From NCBI RefSeq assembly GCF_022758235.1, contig NZ_JALEBG010000002.1, forward strand, positions 124,001-188,000: a stretch of 64,000 nucleotides of DNA. Reading direction: 5' to 3'. Position numbers and translations under genes: made by a program. Below, piece by piece: positions 54,897 to 63,795 of the stretch. The number at the start of each line of letters is the position of its first letter. Positions within the stretch are counted from its first letter, which is position 1. Origin of the DNA: Pontibacter liquoris. Its GTDB lineage: Bacteria > Bacteroidota > Bacteroidia > Cytophagales > Hymenobacteraceae. Below the pieces are notes generated by a model. That model worked only from the letters and a program-made list of their open reading frames with translations, searched no databases and was not told the DNA's origin.

Positions 54897-55571
54897 ATGC
54901 TGTTAAAAGAAGTTTTATACTTGATCCGGAAGGACCTGGTGCTGGAATGGCGCCAGAAATATGCCTTTAACGGCATGCTGCTGTATGTGAGCAGCACTGT
55001 GTTTGTGTGTTACCTTAGCTTCGGGCTGCGCGCCATCAGCGGCCAGGGCATGGTGCCGGTGTGGAATGCTGTGCTCTGGATCATCCTGCTGTTTACCTCG
55101 GTCAATGCCATTGCCAAAAGCTTTATGCAGGAAAACCGCGGGCGGCTGCTCTACTTTTATGCCATCGTAAGCCCGCAGGGCGTGATACTGGCCAAAATTG
55201 CCTACAACACGCTGCTGATGCTGGTGCTGGCCCTGATCTGCGTAGTTTTTTATGCCGTGGTGCTGGGCAACCCGGTGCAGGACGTGCCCATGTTTCTGCT
55301 CACTATTCTGCTGGGTGCTGTCGGCTTCTCTACTTCCCTAACCATGATCTCGGGCATTGCCTCCAAAGCGGCCAACAGTGGTACGCTTATGGCCGTGCTG
55401 GGCTTTCCGGTAATGGTGCCGATGCTGCTCATGCTCATCAAAATGTCTAAAAACGCGCTGGACGGGCTCGACCGGGCTGCCAGCCTCGACGAACTACTTA
55501 CCCTGCTTGCCATAAACATGATCGTTGTCACTGTTTCTTATATCTTATTCCCGTACCTTTGGCGTTCATAA
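54897..55571 (+). CDS. ccmB: Haem exporter permease CcmB
   Basis: 224 residues, six membrane helices. N-terminal LIRKDLVLEWRQKYAFNGMLLYV and FMQENRGRLLYFYAIVSPQGVILAKIAYNTLL match the CcmB family, as does ILLGAVGFSTSLTMISGIASKA. Works with CcmA (not in this window) and CcmC in loading haem onto CcmE. The start at 54897 is set by the -7 box just upstream. Confidence 0.92.
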   Translation: MLLKEVLYLIRKDLVLEWRQKYAFNGMLLYVSSTVFVCYLSFGLRAISGQGMVPVWNAVLWIILLFTSVNAIAKSFMQENRGRLLYFYAIVSPQGVILAKIAYNTLLMLVLALICVVFYAVVLGNPVQDVPMFLLTILLGAVGFSTSLTMISGIASKAANSGTLMAVLGFPVMVPMLLMLIKMSKNALDGLDRAASLDELLTLLAINMIVVTVSYILFPYLWRS

Positions 55572-55670
55572 TCCCTGGCACTTTAGGCGCTGGATTTCAG
55601 ATAATAGGCAACAGATTTTTAGGTACAGGGCATGAGAAGGGAAGAAGGGGAAATGAGAACAGCGCAAAAA

Positions 55671-55683
55671 GGATTAATAATCC
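55671..55683. repeat. Short GGATT-AATCC palindrome
   Basis: GGATT-AAT-AATCC, in the gap before ccmC; same core as the composite palindromes at 7550-7693. Confidence 0.4.
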
Positions 55684-55777
55684 GAAAGGTTGAAACACAC
55701 CGGGAGCATTTATTTGTTCTGAAAGAAGTAAACTATTTTGTATCTAAATGCTAGTGTCTAACATCTAATACCTAAGT

Positions 55778-56440
55778 ATGAAGAACTGGTGGAAAATATT
55801 GGCTGTGGTGCTGCTGCTGTTTACCATAATAGCCGGTTTCCTGGCAGAGGTACCGCGGCTGGCCATCCTCAACGAAACCATCCGGAACCTGTTTTTCCAC
55901 GTGCCCATGTGGTTCGGGATGATCATTATCCTGCTCGTATCGGTTGTATACTCTGTTAAATACCTGCGCAACCCCTCCATTAAAAACGATGTAGTGGCCT
56001 ACGAAGCGGCCAAAGTAGGCATTCTGTTCGGGGTGCTGGGCATTGTTACCGGCATGGAATGGGCCCGCTTTACCTGGGGCGAGTTCTGGAGCAACGACCC
56101 CAAGCAGAACGGCGCCGCCATCGGCCTGCTGATCTACTTTGCCTACCTGGTGCTGCGCAGCTCTTTTGCCGAGCAGCAGCAACGCGCCCGCATTAGTGCC
56201 GTGTACAACATCTTTGCCTTCTTCGCCCTGATCCCGCTTTTGTTCATTCTGCCGCGCCTCACCGACTCGCTGCACCCGGGCAACGGCGGCAACCCCGGCT
56301 TTAACTCCTACGACCTCGACAACCGCCTGCGCATCGTGTTTTACCCTGCCGTGATCGGCTGGACACTGCTAGGCGTGTGGATCGTCAACATAAAATCCAG
56401 GTTAGAATTACTGAGACATCGCTTATATGAAACGCTTTAA
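55778..56440 (+). CDS. ccmC: Haem handling protein CcmC
   Basis: 220 residues, six membrane helices. Tryptophan-rich WWD-type region GMEWARFTWGEFWSNDPKQNGAA with a periplasmic His-containing loop on each side (FFHVPMWFGM; LTDSLHPGNGG). Presents haem to CcmE. Its end overlaps ccmD by 14 bases. Confidence 0.93.
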   Translation: MKNWWKILAVVLLLFTIIAGFLAEVPRLAILNETIRNLFFHVPMWFGMIIILLVSVVYSVKYLRNPSIKNDVVAYEAAKVGILFGVLGIVTGMEWARFTWGEFWSNDPKQNGAAIGLLIYFAYLVLRSSFAEQQQRARISAVYNIFAFFALIPLLFILPRLTDSLHPGNGGNPGFNSYDLDNRLRIVFYPAVIGWTLLGVWIVNIKSRLELLRHRLYETL

Positions 56441-56714
56441 AATCTTTGCCCTGTGGTGCTTTATACTTTGCGCCACCGCCGGCATCCCGCGCGCGCAGGC
56501 ACAACAAATGACAGAAACCGAGTTCTCGGCAGCACCGGCCGCTGACGCGGGAAACGTGGAAATGGCCGATACGCTGCGCCAGGACGGTAAAATTTACGTG
56601 GTGGTTACGGTGCTGGTCACCATTATGGCCGGCATTGTGGTTTACCTGGTAAGCTTGGACCGCAAAGTAAGCAAGCTGGAAAAGCAGTTGAAAGACGACT
56701 ACGTGAACCGCTAA
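56427..56714 (+). CDS. CcmD-like small membrane protein
   Basis: 95 residues, larger than the usual 40-70. Contains an N-terminal signal-like helix (FKIFALWCFILCATAGIPRAQAQ) and one further membrane helix (about 55-76, YVVVTVLVTIMAGIVVYLVSL) with a charged C-terminal tail. Position between ccmC (14-base overlap) and ccmE is the main reason for the name; CcmD helps release holo-CcmE. Confidence 0.8.
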   Translation: MKRFKIFALWCFILCATAGIPRAQAQQMTETEFSAAPAADAGNVEMADTLRQDGKIYVVVTVLVTIMAGIVVYLVSLDRKVSKLEKQLKDDYVNR

Positions 56715-56807
56715 ACAGCACAAATAAAAAGAGGCGGCGCAAGGGATTTTTATTCTCCTGAAACGTGTTAGCCTAGCAGCAAAAGAGTATCCATACTATA
56801 AAACAAG

Positions 56808-57230
56808 ATGAAAAAGTCACACATCATCGGAATCGTTATCATCGGGCTGGCCATCATGATCATCATGTCTACTGCCGGCGATGCCAGTACGTACGTTTCG
56901 TTTGGCGAGGCCATTGAGCGCGCGCACGACGGCGACAACAGCAAGGTGCACGTGGTGGGCCGCCTGAAGAAAGATCCTCAGGGCCACATCGTAAACATGC
57001 AGTATGACCCCGTGGCAGATCCGAACTACTTTTCCTTTACCCTGGTGGATACCAACCGGGTAGAGCAGCGCGTGGTATACTATAACCCCAAGCCGCAGGA
57101 CTTTGAGCGCTCCGAGCAGGTGGTGATTACGGGCAACATGCAGCAGGACGTGTTTGTGGCAGACAAGATCCTGCTCAAGTGCCCGTCTAAGTACGTAGAA
57201 AAAGATATTAACAAAACCGCAAGCCTTTAA
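56808..57230 (+). CDS. ccmE: Haem chaperone CcmE with a CxxxY haem-attachment motif
   Basis: 140 residues. N-terminal anchor helix (5-22) and an OB-fold (VHVVGRLKKDP, YFSFTLVDTN, VVYYNPKPQDFERSEQVVITGNM). In most CcmE proteins haem binds His in a KHDExY segment; here the corresponding segment is LLKC125-P-S-K-Y129, a CxxxY motif, as described for the 'System I*' CcmE of some archaea and sulfate reducers. The first Cys is therefore the likely covalent attachment residue. Confidence 0.92.
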   Translation: MKKSHIIGIVIIGLAIMIIMSTAGDASTYVSFGEAIERAHDGDNSKVHVVGRLKKDPQGHIVNMQYDPVADPNYFSFTLVDTNRVEQRVVYYNPKPQDFERSEQVVITGNMQQDVFVADKILLKCPSKYVEKDINKTASL

Positions 57231-57235
57231 ATAGT

Positions 57236-57320
57236 TTAGAGTTAGAAAGTTAGAAAGTAAAAAGAGTTTAAATAATGGCTCCCAACTTTCTAAGCTTCTA
57301 ACTCCCCAACTTTCTAACTT
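57236..57320. repeat. TTTCTAACT-type inverted repeat between ccmE and ccmF
   Basis: GTTAGAAAGTTAGAAAG on the left faces CTAAGCTTCTAAC and CCAACTTTCTAACTT on the right, an imperfect hairpin inside the operon, using the same units as 28981-29037 and 39865-39915. Confidence 0.55.
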
Positions 57321-57326
57321 ATTCTG

Positions 57327-59921
57327 ATGATAAATACGCTGATTGGGGACATTGGCCATACCAGTGTGATTGTAGCGTTTGTAGCTGCCATTGTATCCTC
57401 TCTTGCCTACTTTATGGCGGCGCGCACCAAAACGGAAGCCACCGGTGACACCAGCTGGCGCAACCTGGCACGCGGCGCTTTTTACGTACATGGCGTGGCC
57501 GTGCTGATGATTGTCTTCAGCTTGTTCAACATCATTTACGAGCACCGCTACGAATATTATTACGCCTGGAGCCACTCCTCCAACCACCTGCCCATCCACT
57601 TTATGATCTCCTGTTTCTGGGAAGGCCAGGAAGGCTCTTTCCTGCTGTGGATCTTCTGGCACGTGGTACTGGGCGTAACGCTGATGAACGTGGGCAAGAA
57701 GCGCAAAGAATGGGAAGCCCCCGTTATGGCCGTTTTCTCCTTCGTGCAGCTTTTCCTTACTTCCATGATCCTGGGCATTGTGATCGGTGACGTAAAGATC
57801 GGCTCCTCTCCTTTTATCCTGATGCGTGATTTTATGGCGGATGCCCCGGTGTTCAAGATGGACCCTAATTTCCTGCCGCAAGATGGTACCGGCCTGAACC
57901 CGCTGTTGCAGAACTACTGGATGGTGATTCACCCGCCTACGCTCTTTTTGGGCTTTGCCGCCACGCTGGTGCCTTTTGCCTTTGCTATGGCCGGCCTCTG
58001 GAAAGGCAAGTTTACCGAATGGGTTAAGCCAACGCTGCCCTGGGCACACTTTGCTGCCGTATCGCTGGGAATTGGCATTGTAATGGGCGCTTACTGGGCC
58101 TATGAAACGCTGAACTTTGGCGGTTACTGGAACTGGGACCCGGTAGAAAATGCGGTATACATTCCGTGGCTGGTGCTGGTAGGCGCTATCCATACGATGG
58201 TGGCGTTCCGCCGCAGCAAGCAGGGCCTGCGTGCCAGCTTTATACTTGTGATCACGTCGTTCCTGCTGGTGCTGTATGCTACTTTCCTTACCCGAAGCGG
58301 TATTTTAGGCAATGCGTCGGTACACTCTTTCACCGACCTGGGGCTTTCAGGCCAGCTGTTTACCTACCTGGCTGCTTTTGTAGTGCTGGCGGTTGGTATG
58401 CTGGTATATAACTGGAAAAAGATCCCGGCTACGGAAAAAGAGCTGACAACGTACAACGGCGAATTCTGGATATTTATCGGTGCCGCGGTGCTGTGCCTGG
58501 CCTCGTTCCAGGTGCTGGCCACTACGTCCATCCCAGTCTACAACTCCTTTATGGGCTTTATCGGCATCGAAACAAATGCCGCCCTCCCCGCCGACCAGAT
58601 CGCCCACTATACCAAGTTCCAGTTATGGGCAGGTATGGCTGTGGCCATACTCTCGGGCATTGGCCAGTTGCTGTGGTGGCGCAAGGTAGATAAAGCCAGT
58701 TTCTGGGATGCCATTACCATGCCGGGCATGCTCACGCTGCTGTTCTCCAGTCTGATTATCATTCTGTCGAATAAGTTCGCTATACTGCCCTTTAAGCTGG
58801 ACAATCCGGTATACATTGCCTTGCTGGTGGCGTCGCTCTTCTCGGTGTTTGCTAACCTGAGCATCATACTTGGCCTGATCCATAAAAAGGTTTCCTTATC
58901 GGGTGGTGCCGTGTCGCACATCGGTATTGCGCTGATGCTGATCGGTATCCTTTTCTCGTCAGGTTATTCCAAGATCATCTCGCAGAACAACTCCGGGCTG
59001 CTTTACTCCCGCGAGCTGCCGGAAGACATTAACCGCGACAACGTGCTCTTGTGGCGCAACCAGGCCGTAGACATGGACAAGTATAGCGTGAGCTACCGTG
59101 GCAAGTTCTTTGAAGTGGCTGGCATGCCGGGCTATGTGAACCAGGAGATCCTGTTCCGCACCAACGACGAGTACAAAGCCATTGCCCGCGCCCAGGTGAA
59201 AGTAAACGGCAAAGTATACTATAACATCGGCGACACGCTGGACCTTGAATCGCCGGAGAACACGTATTACGAGCTTGAGTACAAAAACCGCGAGACCGGC
59301 AAAAGCTTCTTGCTCTACCCGCGTGCACAAGTAAACCCTAACATGGGGCTGCTGGCCTCACCCGACATCAAGAGCTTTGCAGACCGCGACCTTTACACGC
59401 ACGTATCCTCTATTGCACCAGAAGAAAAAGAGTGGAGCGCCATAAAGGAGTATGATATTGCCATGGGCGATACCATTGTGCTGAACGACTACATTGCCGT
59501 TTTCCATGGCGTGGAGATGATCAACAAGGTGCCGGGCGTAGAACTGAAGAAGGGCGACGTGGCCGTGCAGGCCGACATGCAGATATTGGGCGAAGCCAAG
59601 AGCTACCACGTGCATCCGCTGCTGATCTTTAAAGATGGCATGGCCGGTTATTTCCCCGAAGAGGTTGCTGACCTGGGCATGCGCGTCACGCTGCTCAACA
59701 TTGACCCTGCCAAGGAAAGCTTTAAGATTGGCGTGAACACCACCCAGCGCGAGTGGATCATCCTTAAAGCCATGGAAAAACCATTCGTGAACATTCTCTG
59801 GATCGGTACCCTGATCATGGCGCTCGGCTTTACCATGGCCATTGTGCGGCGCAGCAAGGACGGCGTTCCGGTGGCCAATGCCGCCCGCCCCGACAAAAAG
59901 CGGAAAGCACAGGTTGTGTAA
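57327..59921 (+). CDS. ccmF: Cytochrome c haem lyase subunit CcmF
   Basis: 864 residues, clearly longer than proteobacterial CcmF (about 650), with the extra length in a soluble C-terminal periplasmic region (about 560-830). Many membrane helices; the WWD haem-handling domain is YETLNFGGYWNWDPVENAVYIPWL-type (near residues 260-285), with GQEGSFLLWIFW before it and conserved His in HPPTLFLGF. Joins haem from CcmE to apocytochrome CxxCH; the cytochrome at 4840 is a possible client. Ends the ccm operon with a terminator. Confidence 0.93.
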   Translation: MINTLIGDIGHTSVIVAFVAAIVSSLAYFMAARTKTEATGDTSWRNLARGAFYVHGVAVLMIVFSLFNIIYEHRYEYYYAWSHSSNHLPIHFMISCFWEGQEGSFLLWIFWHVVLGVTLMNVGKKRKEWEAPVMAVFSFVQLFLTSMILGIVIGDVKIGSSPFILMRDFMADAPVFKMDPNFLPQDGTGLNPLLQNYWMVIHPPTLFLGFAATLVPFAFAMAGLWKGKFTEWVKPTLPWAHFAAVSLGIGIVMGAYWAYETLNFGGYWNWDPVENAVYIPWLVLVGAIHTMVAFRRSKQGLRASFILVITSFLLVLYATFLTRSGILGNASVHSFTDLGLSGQLFTYLAAFVVLAVGMLVYNWKKIPATEKELTTYNGEFWIFIGAAVLCLASFQVLATTSIPVYNSFMGFIGIETNAALPADQIAHYTKFQLWAGMAVAILSGIGQLLWWRKVDKASFWDAITMPGMLTLLFSSLIIILSNKFAILPFKLDNPVYIALLVASLFSVFANLSIILGLIHKKVSLSGGAVSHIGIALMLIGILFSSGYSKIISQNNSGLLYSRELPEDINRDNVLLWRNQAVDMDKYSVSYRGKFFEVAGMPGYVNQEILFRTNDEYKAIARAQVKVNGKVYYNIGDTLDLESPENTYYELEYKNRETGKSFLLYPRAQVNPNMGLLASPDIKSFADRDLYTHVSSIAPEEKEWSAIKEYDIAMGDTIVLNDYIAVFHGVEMINKVPGVELKKGDVAVQADMQILGEAKSYHVHPLLIFKDGMAGYFPEEVADLGMRVTLLNIDPAKESFKIGVNTTQREWIILKAMEKPFVNILWIGTLIMALGFTMAIVRRSKDGVPVANAARPDKKRKAQVV

Positions 59922-59938
59922 GCCATCCCAAGTATAAA

Positions 59939-59974
59939 CAAAAAAGGCCTTGCTGTTATGCAAGGCCTTTTTTG
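59939..59974 (+). terminator. Rho-independent terminator of the ccm operon
   Basis: 14-bp stem AAAAAAGGCCTTGC / GCAAGGCCTTTTTT, loop TGTTAT, with T-tail. It overlaps the 5' part of the longer open frame of the next gene, which therefore starts at 60003. Confidence 0.93.
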
Positions 59975-60002
59975 TTTACCTTCGTTCCGTGCCGAGCTGC
60001 CT

Positions 60003-61220
60003 ATGAATATTTTTGTCATCCCTTCCTGGTATCCGTCAGAAGACTATCCGATCAGCGGCAACTTTATTCCGGAGCAACTATGGGCCCTGTCACGATCTTA
60101 TCCGGACCTAAACATAGGCGTAAGCCTTTGGGGGCAAAAAGACAAAGCCTGTCTTTTGTGGGCAAATGAACCGCTGCAAAGTATAGCCAAGATAATTCGC
60201 GCAGCCAGAACGCCCGTTACAATAAAGAAAGCAAACAACTTCAGAGAGTATGTGAAGCCCGCATTTACGTGGAGCAGAAAAATACTGAATGGAAATAAAC
60301 GTAACATTCTCCGGGCTAATCTTTATAATCTCCGGGCATTTGAACGTGACTATGGGCCGGTGGACCTGATTCATGCGCATTGTGAAGATCCGGCAGGGTA
60401 TTTTGCCATGAAGTTAGCGCACAGGGTGCAAAAACCTTACTGTATTACAGAACATATGGGCCCTTTCCCAAGCTGTTATACGACCAACAAGCACGGCAAA
60501 CTGACGGATGAGCATCTGCTGCCTTATACTTTGGCAAGCCCCAACATAGCTGTCAGTCCTTTCTTATCTGCTGAAATGGAACGCCACAACATTCGGACAG
60601 TGGTGGTGCCGAACTTTATTGATGAAAACATTTTTAAGCCTCACAGCAAATCCAGGCAGCCGGGTCAAACATTCACCTTTTTCACCCTGGCTGATATTCG
60701 TACCTTAAAAGGGATCGATCACCTGCTTTATGCCATAAAGCTTTTAGCCGATGACGTGCCAGCTATGGCGTTCCGGATAGGAGGAGACGGGCCGCAGCTG
60801 AAACAATACAAAGCGCTTGCCCTACAGCTCGGCCTAACAGAAAAAGTAACTTGGCTGGGAGAAATTTCCAGAGAAAAAGCGGTGGAAGAATTTCAGAACT
60901 GCGATGCCTTTGTGCTTCCCAGCCTCTACGAATCCATGGGTATTGTTTACATCGAAGCCCTGGCCTGCGGCAAACCCATTATTGCCACGAGATGTGGCGG
61001 TCCGGAAAGCACCGTTACGCTACAGAATGGGCTGCTAGTGGCAAAAAACAATCCCGAAGAGCTCGCACAGGCTATACGGCAATTGGCTCTTAATTATAAT
61101 AGCTACGACAGTAAAGTGATCCGCCAGGACTTTCTCAACCGCTTCTCTGCAACAGCAGTGCTGCCCCGGCTGGTAGAGCTTTACCAGCACATCATCGAAA
61201 ACCACAAGGCAAAACCATGA
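60003..61220 (+). CDS. Glycosyltransferase family 4 protein
   Basis: 405 residues from the ATG at 60003; the frame is open to 59958, but those codons lie in the ccm terminator. GT-B fold: N-terminal FVIPSWYPSEDYPISGNFIPEQ, acceptor domain with HCEDPAGYFAMKLAH, and the nucleotide-sugar domain with FRIGGDGPQLKQYK, VTWLGEISREKAVEEFQNCDAFVLPSLYESMGIVYIEALACGKPIIAT. Probably builds LPS, capsule or exopolysaccharide. The start of the DUF2520 gene overlaps its stop by four bases. Confidence 0.92.
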   Translation: MNIFVIPSWYPSEDYPISGNFIPEQLWALSRSYPDLNIGVSLWGQKDKACLLWANEPLQSIAKIIRAARTPVTIKKANNFREYVKPAFTWSRKILNGNKRNILRANLYNLRAFERDYGPVDLIHAHCEDPAGYFAMKLAHRVQKPYCITEHMGPFPSCYTTNKHGKLTDEHLLPYTLASPNIAVSPFLSAEMERHNIRTVVVPNFIDENIFKPHSKSRQPGQTFTFFTLADIRTLKGIDHLLYAIKLLADDVPAMAFRIGGDGPQLKQYKALALQLGLTEKVTWLGEISREKAVEEFQNCDAFVLPSLYESMGIVYIEALACGKPIIATRCGGPESTVTLQNGLLVAKNNPEELAQAIRQLALNYNSYDSKVIRQDFLNRFSATAVLPRLVELYQHIIENHKAKP

Positions 61221-61993
61221 AAATAGCGTTTATCGGAGCTGGCAACGTGGCCTGGCATTTGGCGCAGGCGCTTGCCGCAGCAGGCCACCAGGTAGTGGCC
61301 GTTTGTAGCCGGCAGGCAGAATCAAGCCAGGCACTAGCGCAGGTGCTTCCAGAAACCAAATCAGTAGCCTCGCTAACCGAACTGGCTAGTATGGCCCAGG
61401 ATGTTATACTGGTAGCGGTGCCCGATGCGGCCATTGCCGCTGTGGCCGGGCAGCTGCAGGTGCAGCCGGGCACGCTGGTAGCCCATACGTCGGGCTCACA
61501 GCCGCTGGCGATACTGGAAAGTATAAGCGGCGCCCGCACCGGTGTTTTTTACCCGCTGCAGACCTTTTCCAAAGCCAAAGCGATTGACCTGAAAGAAGTA
61601 CCGCTGTTGGTAGAGGGGCAGGACGAGCAGACCGTACAAGCGCTGGTGCAACTGGCGCAAAGTATAAGCAATCAGGTGCAGCAGGTTACCTCCCAAACAA
61701 GAAAGCAACTGCACCTGGCAGCGGTGTTTGCCTGTAATTTTACCAACCACCTGCTGGGCATTAGCCGGGAGCTGTTGCAGGAAGCCAGCCTTCCGTGGCC
61801 CCTGTTGCAGCCGCTTATCCACGAAACCATAGCCAAGGCCCTGCAGCACCCGCCCTTTGAGGTACAGACCGGCCCCGCCATTCGCCACGATGACAATGTA
61901 CTGGCCGAGCACCTCCGGATGCTGGACGCACACCCAGGCTACCAGGAGCTATACCGGCAGCTTACCCAAAGCATACAGGCTACAAAAAGATAA
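61217..61993 (+). CDS. Rossmann-like and DUF2520 domain protein
   Basis: 258 residues. N-terminal nucleotide-binding IAFIGAGNVAWHLAQALAAAGHQVV, VILVAVPDAAI strand, HTSGSQPL turn, then the helical DUF2520 domain (HLAAVFACNFTNHLLGISRELL, ETIAKALQ, TGPAIRHDDNVLAEHLRML). Resembles F420-dependent NADP reductase-like or ketopantoate-type dehydrogenases; the substrate is unknown. ATGA-type overlap with the glycosyltransferase. Confidence 0.9.
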   Translation: MKIAFIGAGNVAWHLAQALAAAGHQVVAVCSRQAESSQALAQVLPETKSVASLTELASMAQDVILVAVPDAAIAAVAGQLQVQPGTLVAHTSGSQPLAILESISGARTGVFYPLQTFSKAKAIDLKEVPLLVEGQDEQTVQALVQLAQSISNQVQQVTSQTRKQLHLAAVFACNFTNHLLGISRELLQEASLPWPLLQPLIHETIAKALQHPPFEVQTGPAIRHDDNVLAEHLRMLDAHPGYQELYRQLTQSIQATKR

Positions 61994-62093
61994 CCATTTT
62001 ACAAGGCCGGGTGTTTAGCAACAAGGGCTAATGTGTTGCAATCTTTTGATTCGGGAGGCGGCCTTTGTAACTTGCAGCCAAAATTGAACAGAC

Positions 62094-62423
62094 ATGAAAG
62101 TTGTAAATATAACCTTTAAATTTGCCGACGGCTCTCCGGACGAGTCGCACCCGGCGGTGGAGGGCGAATCAGTACTGGATGTAGCGTTAAACAATGATAT
62201 CAAGCTGCAGCATAACTGCGGCGGCGTATGTGGCTGCAGCACGTGCCATGTATACATCGAGGCCGGCTCAGACGACCTCCCCGAGATATCAGATAAGGAA
62301 GAGGATTACATCGACCGCGCCGTGGACCCGCGCATCAACTCCCGCCTGGCCTGCCAGTGCGTGGTGCAGGGCAACGCAGACGTTGTTGTTACGATTCCGG
62401 AACAGGATTTTCTGGGCCACTAG
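62094..62423 (+). CDS. fdx: [2Fe-2S] ferredoxin, Isc type
   Basis: 109 residues, adrenodoxin-type cluster C42-x5-C48-x2-C51 (NCGGVCGCSTC) with C87 (RLACQC), also a non-ligand C46. It lies 104 bases before iscX, which fits the Isc iron-sulfur assembly pairing: Fdx supplies electrons for cluster formation on IscU. The core isc genes are not in this window. Confidence 0.93.
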   Translation: MKVVNITFKFADGSPDESHPAVEGESVLDVALNNDIKLQHNCGGVCGCSTCHVYIEAGSDDLPEISDKEEDYIDRAVDPRINSRLACQCVVQGNADVVVTIPEQDFLGH

Positions 62424-62431
62424 TCTAGTTT

Positions 62432-62525
62432 GTTGCATGGCTGAAAGGTTAAATCGCCGGGCATCTCAGGCCCGAAATCCTAACCATTTCAACCATTCAG
62501 CCCTATAACCATTAAACCATTTACA
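62432..62525. repeat. Intergenic imperfect inverted repeat between fdx and iscX
   Basis: GGCTGAAAGGTT faces AACCATTCAGCC with a CCGGGC/GCCCGG-type inner part; AACCATT units repeat. Similar to the other AT-rich operon-internal repeats. Confidence 0.45.
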
Positions 62526-62527
62526 AG

Positions 62528-62770
62528 ATGAACAAGAGTTATGAGCCGCCAATAACCTGGAACGACCACGAAGACATTGCAATGGCTTTGTACGAGAAGT
62601 TCGGGGATGATTTCTCAGAATCAAAAATTTACCGCATCCGTTTTACCGAGCTGCTGGATTGGATCCTGTCGCTGCCTAATTTTGAGGGCACCCGCGAGCA
62701 AGCCAACGAAGGGCACCTGGAGCAGATCCAGTCGGCTTGGGTGTATGAGTGGCGCGACAACCAGGACTAA
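62528..62770 (+). CDS. iscX: Fe-S assembly protein IscX
   Basis: 80 residues. Family signatures WNDHEDIAMALYEKF, the IRFTELLDWILSLPNF block and NEGHLEQIQSAWVYEW. Binds IscS and iron and modulates cluster assembly. Directly downstream of fdx, as in many isc loci. Confidence 0.93.
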   Translation: MNKSYEPPITWNDHEDIAMALYEKFGDDFSESKIYRIRFTELLDWILSLPNFEGTREQANEGHLEQIQSAWVYEWRDNQD

Positions 62771-62815
62771 GGTTTTGAGCGCTTTGCGGTAACAAATTAA
62801 AAATTTTCTATACTT

Positions 62816-62848
62816 TTAAAGGTCCTTTGTTTCAAAGGGCCTTTTTAT
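62816..62848. terminator. Terminator after iscX
   Basis: AAAGGTCCTTTG / CAAAGGGCCTTT (one G-T pair), loop TTT, then TTTATTT. Confidence 0.82.
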
Positions 62849-62857
62849 TTGTGAACT

Positions 62858-63355
62858 ATGTCCATTACGCAACCAGACCTCTCCAACATTTCCACTTTTA
62901 TTTTTGATGTAGACGGCGTGCTGACCGATGGCCTGCTTTACTGCTTTGCCGATGGGGAGCAGGTGCGGGCCTTCAACATCAAAGACGGCTTTGCCATAAA
63001 GCATGCCCTGCGGCAAGGGTATAAAATTGCCATCATCTCGGGCAAGAACGAGCCCGGCGTGCGCAAACGTCTCGAGCAGCTCGACATTGAGGATATCTTT
63101 TTAGGAGCCGAAGATAAAGTAGACATCTTTGAAGACTACCTCTACATGCAGGGCATTCATCCGGCTACGGTGGCTTATATGGGCGACGACATGCCTGACC
63201 TGGAAGTGATGCAGCGCTGTGGATTGCGCGCCTGCCCGGCCGATGCCGCCGAGGATATCAAGGCCATTTGCACCTTTGTATCGACCAAAGCAGGGGGCAA
63301 AGGTGCTGTAAGAGAGCTGATTGAGCAGATCATGAAGGCGCAGGACACATGGTAA
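62858..63355 (+). CDS. KdsC-like HAD phosphatase (KDO 8-phosphate phosphatase type)
   Basis: 165 residues. HAD nucleophile D17-V-D-G-V-L-T-D in FIFDVDGVLTDG, motif II IAIISGKN, Lys region and motif IV AYMGDDMPDLEVMQ. No cap domain, as in tetrameric KdsC. Likely yields KDO for LPS, together with kdsA/kdsB elsewhere. In Bacteroidota this gene often precedes ubiA, as it does here after the cold-shock gene. Confidence 0.93.
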   Translation: MSITQPDLSNISTFIFDVDGVLTDGLLYCFADGEQVRAFNIKDGFAIKHALRQGYKIAIISGKNEPGVRKRLEQLDIEDIFLGAEDKVDIFEDYLYMQGIHPATVAYMGDDMPDLEVMQRCGLRACPADAAEDIKAICTFVSTKAGGKGAVRELIEQIMKAQDTW

Positions 63356-63474
63356 TTCCGTCATTACCATTTTTCTTCAATTAAATATAAAATTTCTCTT
63401 AATTCGCTCTTGCGTATATAGAATATAATTTCTACATTACCGATGGATTTTATTACCAATAATTAGTCATCTTT

Positions 63475-63669
63475 ATGAAAACAGGAAAAGTAAAGTTTTT
63501 TATTGAGTCCAAAGGCTTTGGTTTTATCACTGAAGACGAGACAAATGAGGATTTCTTTGTACACGTAACCGGCTTGAACGGAGTTGAAATTCAGCAGCAC
63601 GACCGCGTTGAGTTTGACACCCAGGAAGGTAAAAAAGGAATCAACGCTGTTAACGTAAAAAGAATCTAA
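63475..63669 (+). CDS. Cold-shock domain protein
   Basis: 64 residues, OB-fold. RNP1 K13-G-F-G-F-I18 and RNP2 FFVHV (27-31). Binds single-stranded RNA/DNA, acts as RNA chaperone. A 119-base AT-rich leader precedes it, as is common for csp genes, where it can fold in a temperature-dependent way. Confidence 0.94.
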   Translation: MKTGKVKFFIESKGFGFITEDETNEDFFVHVTGLNGVEIQQHDRVEFDTQEGKKGINAVNVKRI

Positions 63670-63697
63670 CGATAGATAGAATACTTTAGCCGTTACA

Positions 63698-63733
63698 GAA
63701 AAAAGCTCCTGTTCGCCGCAGGAGCTTTTTTTG
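63698..63733 (+). terminator. Terminator after the cold-shock gene
   Basis: 13-bp stem AAAAAAGCTCCTG / CAGGAGCTTTTTT, loop TTCGCCG. Confidence 0.92.
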
Positions 63734-63795
63734 TACCTTGTGTTTTGCGCCCCGTACCGTAACTTTATACTTTTCCAGAAGCGCACCTTATTTAC

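Noticed and set aside
56817..58193. Minus-strand open frame of 458 codons across ccmE/ccmF
   Set aside because: Antisense shadow of two well-recognised ccm genes; spans an intergenic gap and shows no protein family.
59958..60002. Longer N-terminus for the glycosyltransferase
   Set aside because: These codons overlap the ccm terminator hairpin; MNIFVIPSWYPSE at 60003 is the normal GT4 start.
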